Positions 59,619 through 64,000 of a stretch of DNA of 64,000 bases are shown in pieces; position 1 is the stretch's first letter; each line of letters opens with the position of its first letter. Under the pieces are notes generated by a model that saw nothing but the letters and a program-made list of their open reading frames with translations, did not search any database and was not told the DNA's origin. The translations under genes and the position numbers were made by a program. Source of the DNA: Porodaedalea pini (lineage: Eukaryota; Basidiomycota; Agaricomycetes; Hymenochaetales; Hymenochaetaceae); assembly GCA_002794775.1 (NCBI GenBank), contig NBAY01000018.1, positions 434,001 through 498,000 on the forward strand. The letters run 5' to 3'.

Positions 59619-61134
59619 TCATGAGGAGGTCCCGGGGGAAGCCTGTGGATTGGACTCGGGTTCCGACTCCGAGTCCGGAATCCGCAGCAGGGCGACCATC
59701 TTCTGGTGCGGGGCGCCGTCCTCGTCGAACTCGTCGCCCTGTCAGCATCGAAGGTCGAAGACCAAAACACAAATAGTGGCATGTCAGAGATCGAAAGCAG
59801 AAAGCAGAAAAGCGATCCGCGGGTCGGAAGTGCGGCGAGCCAAGCGCGCGACGTACCTCGGGTGCGTAGCCGTACCTGCGGTGAGTAATTCGAGTAAGAA
59901 GAAATGATTAGTACGGGGCTTGGTTCGGTTGAAGCGAGTAGTGGGTGGGATACCGGAAGAACGCGATAGGCGGGGGAATGGACAGAAAGGGAAAGGGGAA
60001 AGAGAAGAGAAGAAGGGCTGACGGAAGCGTATTGAGCCTGAGCCCTCTCTTTGTCCGCGATCAGTGACACACAGGGTGCACTGGATACTGGGGTAGGTGG
60101 CCTGGCTGAACGGGAAAGAAGAACAAGGAACGAGGGGAACAAAGGACAGAGAGAAGGTGGAGAGAAAGCGCGCGCGGCGAGACGTAAGTGCCGCGGTAAA
60201 GTCCAGACTCGGAGGCGAGAGCGGCCATCGCGGATTAGAAGGCTGATTAAAGGCAATCCGCAGCAATGATATCTTAAAACAGATGTTCCCAAGCCCGGCT
60301 ACAGCTACGAACATCGCAAGACCAAAAGAAACGAATGGAAGAGAACACAAAGGGAGGGCCGACGTACTTCGCATAAAAAGTCTTGACAGGGATCTGGGAA
60401 TGCGACACGCATCTCACGTACGAACCAGGGGCTGCTCCGCGCTCGCGCGCGTCGCGCACCACCCAGTCATGCAGTGCGAGCACGAGTGCGCGGCCGAAGC
60501 GGTATTTGCGATACTTCTTGAGCACGACGAGTCGGCTGAGTTTGTAGTAATCTCCGCCGCGTACACAGCGTATGGTCCCGACGGGCTCCGACGAGGGGAC
60601 GAGCCGCAAGAGGAAGTGCGTCGCGGTTTCGTCGGCGCTATGTGAGAACGTGAGTCAGTAGTAGGTTCCGGACTGCTCACTTCGACGCCCGTTTTGGAAG
60701 TTATGATGGATTAGAAGGCATGGATAGATTAAAACACAACGAAGTGCGGGGAAAACAATTTGTGGAGAGCTCGATACATAAGCTTTTTTAAGGCTGTGCG
60801 TATATGACTGCGTACTATTGACAACCTCCCCCGGTGCTGATCCGAGATGCGGACTGAACTTTGTAAATAAGGTGAAATGAAGTAAAAGGGAAGTGAATGG
60901 GCAGAAGCAAGAATACAGTAAAGTGAGATATATGTAGGATAACGTGCTCACTCACTCATCTATTTCGCACTCGAGTGGGAAACCTTGCTCATGCGTAAAC
61001 ACCGCTATTCGCAGGTCGAAACACTGCTGTTTGAGCGCGTCACGTCCCGGTTCACCCACCTCGGGGATCTTGATGATCTCGTATTCTGGAGCCTCAGGCA
61101 TCTGAAATGTACCTGTCTGTATCGGAGCAGACAT
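59619..61134 (-). CDS. GNAT-family N-acetyltransferase, intact right copy
   Basis: An acetyl-CoA-dependent acetyltransferase of unknown substrate, reminiscent of fungal small-molecule GNATs. Exons: 61134-60956 (TGTFQMPEAPEYEIIKIPEV to FTHEQGFPLECEID), 60637-60368 (ADETATHFLLRLVPSSEPVG, then RCVRGGDYYKLSRLVVLKKY and RKYRFGRALVLALHDWVVRD, the acetyl-CoA-binding region), a 19-nt exon at 59875-59857 (YGYAPE) and 59738-59619 (GDEFDEDGAPHQKMVALLRI, then the stop). The sum is 588 nt, or 195 residues, with all phases matching. The VKTFYAKYGY and DEDGAPHQKMV parts are the conserved C-terminal strands. The left-arm counterpart at 27287-28919 is frameshifted. An upstream relic lies at 61790-62420. Confidence 0.85.
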
Positions 61135-61789
61135 CTTGTTGTTGTCGAGTTAGATTGATAGTTAGACGGAGCTCAGTAAGGTGCGCAGCCTGAGTACAGT
61201 GTGCCGTATACGAGAGAAAGGTCGCCACGAAAGCTGAATATGACTCGGAAAGGTGTATGCAGCTGACGTGAGCACAGGGAAGTCTCGAAGATCACGCAGA
61301 TCATGCAAGGTCTAAAAACAATTCAAGCTCAGCGTCGGCGCCTCAGTCCAGCGGCCGCTCGGTTGCATTAGACACCTATCTTATCTTTATCCACTTCCTT
61401 GCGCCTTTGAAAGAATCCTCGAAAACATAGAGGCTCTGGGTGCGCGTCGACTTGAAAGTTTTCAATAATAATGGCTGCTTTCTCGCCTCTCTAGTGCTGG
61501 TCCAAAGGAGGACAAATCGCAATGTGTTAATGAAGCTGGAGCAATATGCCCAGGCGTCAGAAGATCTTGGAAGCCCCTACAGGAAAGCTCAATGGCCGCC
61601 ATTGAAAATAGCGGACGACATAAATACAATTATGCGCTCAATGTACACTTGTCCGCTTTACGTTATTACTTCTACAACGTTTTGCGTTGTTATGGAACGG
61701 AAGGGGTATTGAAGGTGATTTATGATAGCAGGTCATTATACTCGTCCGTCTGACGGCGTGCCAAGTTGTACGACCATCTTTTGATTGAG

Positions 61790-62420
61790 CGCTCCATCTC
61801 CTTGCGAGGTTCATCCGAGTCAATTCCGCAAAGGAATAATTTGGCATGCATCTATAGAAGCCAGTTATATTATACTCACCTCGGGTTTGCACCCGTATCT
61901 AATGTTGGAGGACGCAATTGAGTGGAAGAGAGACGCCTGGCACGTACTTGGCATAGAATCTCGTCGCGGGGATAGATGAATGTGCTAGAATCTTAGCGAT
62001 ACCTTCAATGTCCAGTCATGCACGGCAAGTATAAGGGCTCTCCCCAAACCGAGCGACCGGTAAGGCTTCAGCACGGCAAGTCTACTCAGTTTGTAGAAAT
62101 CTGTACCCCGCACTACTCGAATCGCCCCAGCAGGAGTACGGGATGGTAGGACCCTCAGGAGGAAATGCGAAGCAACGTCGTCTATACTATTCCAAATAGG
62201 ACCAGTAATTTAGAACAACAATGATTGCTAAGTACTCACTCGCCAAATTCACTTTCAATGGGAAATCCTCATTCATGCGTGAAAACCTGCACGCGCACAC
62301 GTATGTCGTAGGACTGCTGTTTGAGCGCATCGTGGTCTCGGCTCATCTATGCTCGGGACTCTAACAACTTTATAGGTAAGACAGTTGACCATGCCTGCCT
62401 CGGATTCTATTTGATTGGCT
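61790..62420 (-). pseudogene. GNAT acetyltransferase relic, right copy
   Basis: Mirror of 25955-26520. The VFTHE codons are followed by the same in-frame TGA (near 62273), then a splice-like donor (GAGTGAGTAC) and downstream SHFLLRVLPSRTPAG- and FYKLSRLAVLKPY-like frames. No intact reading frame exists. Confidence 0.72.
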
Positions 62421-62961
62421 GCCATGCAACCACTAGAGTAAGAAGGCCAACTTGAAGGCGTTATCTTAACCTGTAACGAACTGTGTTTTACTGACTCTCG
62501 GAGCAACAAAGGAGAAGACTCGCCGTCGTAGATAGAAGTAAGTGTGCTAGGCTGTGATTGAGATTAATGGTGGCTCAGTTCAGATCTGACTCACAGCGAT
62601 CGGGGTTAGAACATTGCGAGTCCAAGTTGCCGATCTCCTAGAATTGGCAATATAATGTGCAATGGAAACAGAGCTACATGTTATTGAAAACACGATATAA
62701 AGTTACTTGCGCTATGAGTCAGGACCCCGCTTCACATGCATGCCACGCACAGACACCTAGAGTTCGTGCAAATTCCAGCGGTGCATCAACCTCCGAGGTC
62801 TGACAGCTCGACACAAAAAAAGCCCATGGCCATTCACGAGAAGTCGTCATACGATGAGACATGTGTAACGGTCAGACGACTGTACGCTCTCTCCATCGGT
62901 CTTGCGGTCGCACAATTCCTCCAGACTCCGAGCCGTCAACATGCCCTGCTACCATTACTCC

Positions 62962-64000
62962 TTAGGGAGAGATGAGCTTAGAAATAGCAAAGCATCGAAT
63001 CAGGACATACGAGGTTTCAGCATCCTTACAAACGACCTTGTCCTTTGGAAATGCGTCATGGAGGCTTTCCTCGGAAAGTGGTTTGCATGACTGAACTTCC
63101 AGTTTTTCAAAACCATCGAGTGCTTTGATCTCCGCAAGTTTCCGCTTCAGCGACCGCAGAAACTGGTACTGTCCTAAAAGATCGCAATCTTTAAGTTGTA
63201 GTGTGCGTAAAAATGGAAATTCGATGTTGTCGTAGAGTTCTGGATATGGAGTATTAGGGACAGAGAGACGTAGGTGGCGGAGATTCGTGAAAGTGGAGAA
63301 GATGGTCCCAATGAGACCATCTTCGTTATCCTCGTCAGAATCCAAATATTGCTCGATCTTCAACGAAAAGTCTTGGAGGAAAGAGTAGTCATTCAGACGT
63401 ACAGCATCTGCTAGCCAATCTTGGCGGATGCAAGTTCCCTGCGTTATGCGTAACGTCAATGCTAATTGTGAAACGTAAGGCGTCCTTAAATGCTCCATCA
63501 AGGAGAATATTAATGCTACTGGCTCTGGCGCGCAAATAGTAAGACTCTTCAAGTTCTGAAGCTGGACCATGGGAAGGTTGTCTGAAGTGCCATAAAAGGT
63601 ATCTTCTGTAAAAAAATCGAGTGTTTCAATTCCTGAGTTGTTCTGGAGAAGCCAGCACAGTCCCGTCATGTCATCCTCAAAGTTATGGTGAGTAACGATG
63701 CGCAATGTCTTGAGTGAGTTTCCAAATGACATGTCGGTAAGAATGTTCGCGAGCTCAACTTCTCGAATGCTGGGTAGGTTCCACCTTGTGAAAAAATCCA
63801 TACCCTCGACTTCCGGAGTCACAGTCGCGTCCTCCGTGAAGATCAAAGCCACTGATATGAGAGACGGGAGGTCGGTGAACTGGCAGTGCGATTGAACCAA
63901 ATGAGCGAATTCTGCTAGGACATTAAAGCTTTCTATCGTTTCTTCGAAAACATTGCAATGGAGTCGGAAGGTCTTCCAATGACGGTGCAAAGGGCAAACT
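62962..64000 (-). CDS. F-box protein copy 3, 3' part only (runs off the window)
   Basis: Paralogue of the F-box gene at 23946 with an open frame through the window end. Visible parts are the post-F-box LRR-like body (FFTRWNLPSIREVELANILT, LRHLRLSVPNTPYPELYDNI, LRTLQLKDCDLLGQYQFLRS). Copy 1 stops after SYVLI. Here the TGA is CGA, and the frame continues with RCFAISKLISP before TAA at 62962-62964, a 12-residue extension. The F-box itself is outside the window, so integrity cannot be judged. Confidence 0.8.
   Translation of the reverse strand, partial: VCPLHRHWKTFRLHCNVFEETIESFNVLAEFAHLVQSHCQFTDLPSLISVALIFTEDATVTPEVEGMDFFTRWNLPSIREVELANILTDMSFGNSLKTLRIVTHHNFEDDMTGLCWLLQNNSGIETLDFFTEDTFYGTSDNLPMVQLQNLKSLTICAPEPVALIFSLMEHLRTPYVSQLALTLRITQGTCIRQDWLADAVRLNDYSFLQDFSLKIEQYLDSDEDNEDGLIGTIFSTFTNLRHLRLSVPNTPYPELYDNIEFPFLRTLQLKDCDLLGQYQFLRSLKRKLAEIKALDGFEKLEVQSCKPLSEESLHDAFPKDKVVCKDAETSYVLIRCFAISKLISP

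Larger units (their letters stand above)
58615..64000. repeat. Right arm of the large inverted duplication (runs off the window)
   Basis: Mirror image of 23900-29965. Inward to outward it has a pyrimidine-rich tail, an intact GNAT gene, a GNAT relic and an F-box gene, all on the minus strand. Arm sequence is similar but not identical, with small indels and substitutions. The outer limit is beyond position 64000. Confidence 0.85.

Overview
The window reads as nuclear DNA of a filamentous fungus, most likely an agaricomycete basidiomycete. Genes are split by many short GT-AG introns of about 50-70 nt, occasionally with micro-exons. Neighbouring genes lie on alternating strands as divergent pairs with short shared promoters. 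The recognisable proteins are typical fungal ones. Functions below come from reading translated exons by eye and recalling families; no database search was run. Introns were placed by joining conserved reading frames at GT-AG sites.

Layout, 0-23 kb: a secreted pepsin-like aspartic protease (-), a WDR24/Rtc1-like SEA/GATOR2 subunit (+), a GNAT acetyltransferase (+), a Gemin2-like protein (-), a charged nuclear-type protein (+), a His/Ser/Arg-rich protein (-), a uridine nucleosidase (+) and a complete Diaphanous-type formin (-). The last carries an apparent one-base frameshift at the start of FH2. An unrecognised coding relic and the decayed 3' part of an amidase gene follow.

23.9-30 kb and 58.6-64 kb form a large inverted duplication. 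Each arm holds an F-box gene, a broken GNAT relic and a second GNAT copy. The GNAT gene is intact on the right but has three indels on the left. A further F-box copy, frameshifted, sits just inside the right arm. The right arm runs off the window end.

30-58.6 kb, the interval between the arms: a tandem HMG-box regulator (-) with a 4.5 kb low-complexity upstream region, complex I subunit NDUFA13 (-) with a 1.85 kb intron, an INO80F-domain-like protein (+), about 3.8 kb with no recognised gene, prefoldin subunit 2 (-), complex I subunit NDUFS8 (+), an ArfGAP (-), the mismatch-repair/meiotic protein MLH3 (+) and an SBDS-N/Rtc3-like protein (+) that needs a 4-nt micro-exon.

Most genes are unrelated housekeeping genes rather than one pathway. 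The unusual feature of the window is the inverted duplication and the uneven decay of its paralogues. No CRISPR, prophage, confident tRNA or rRNA was seen.
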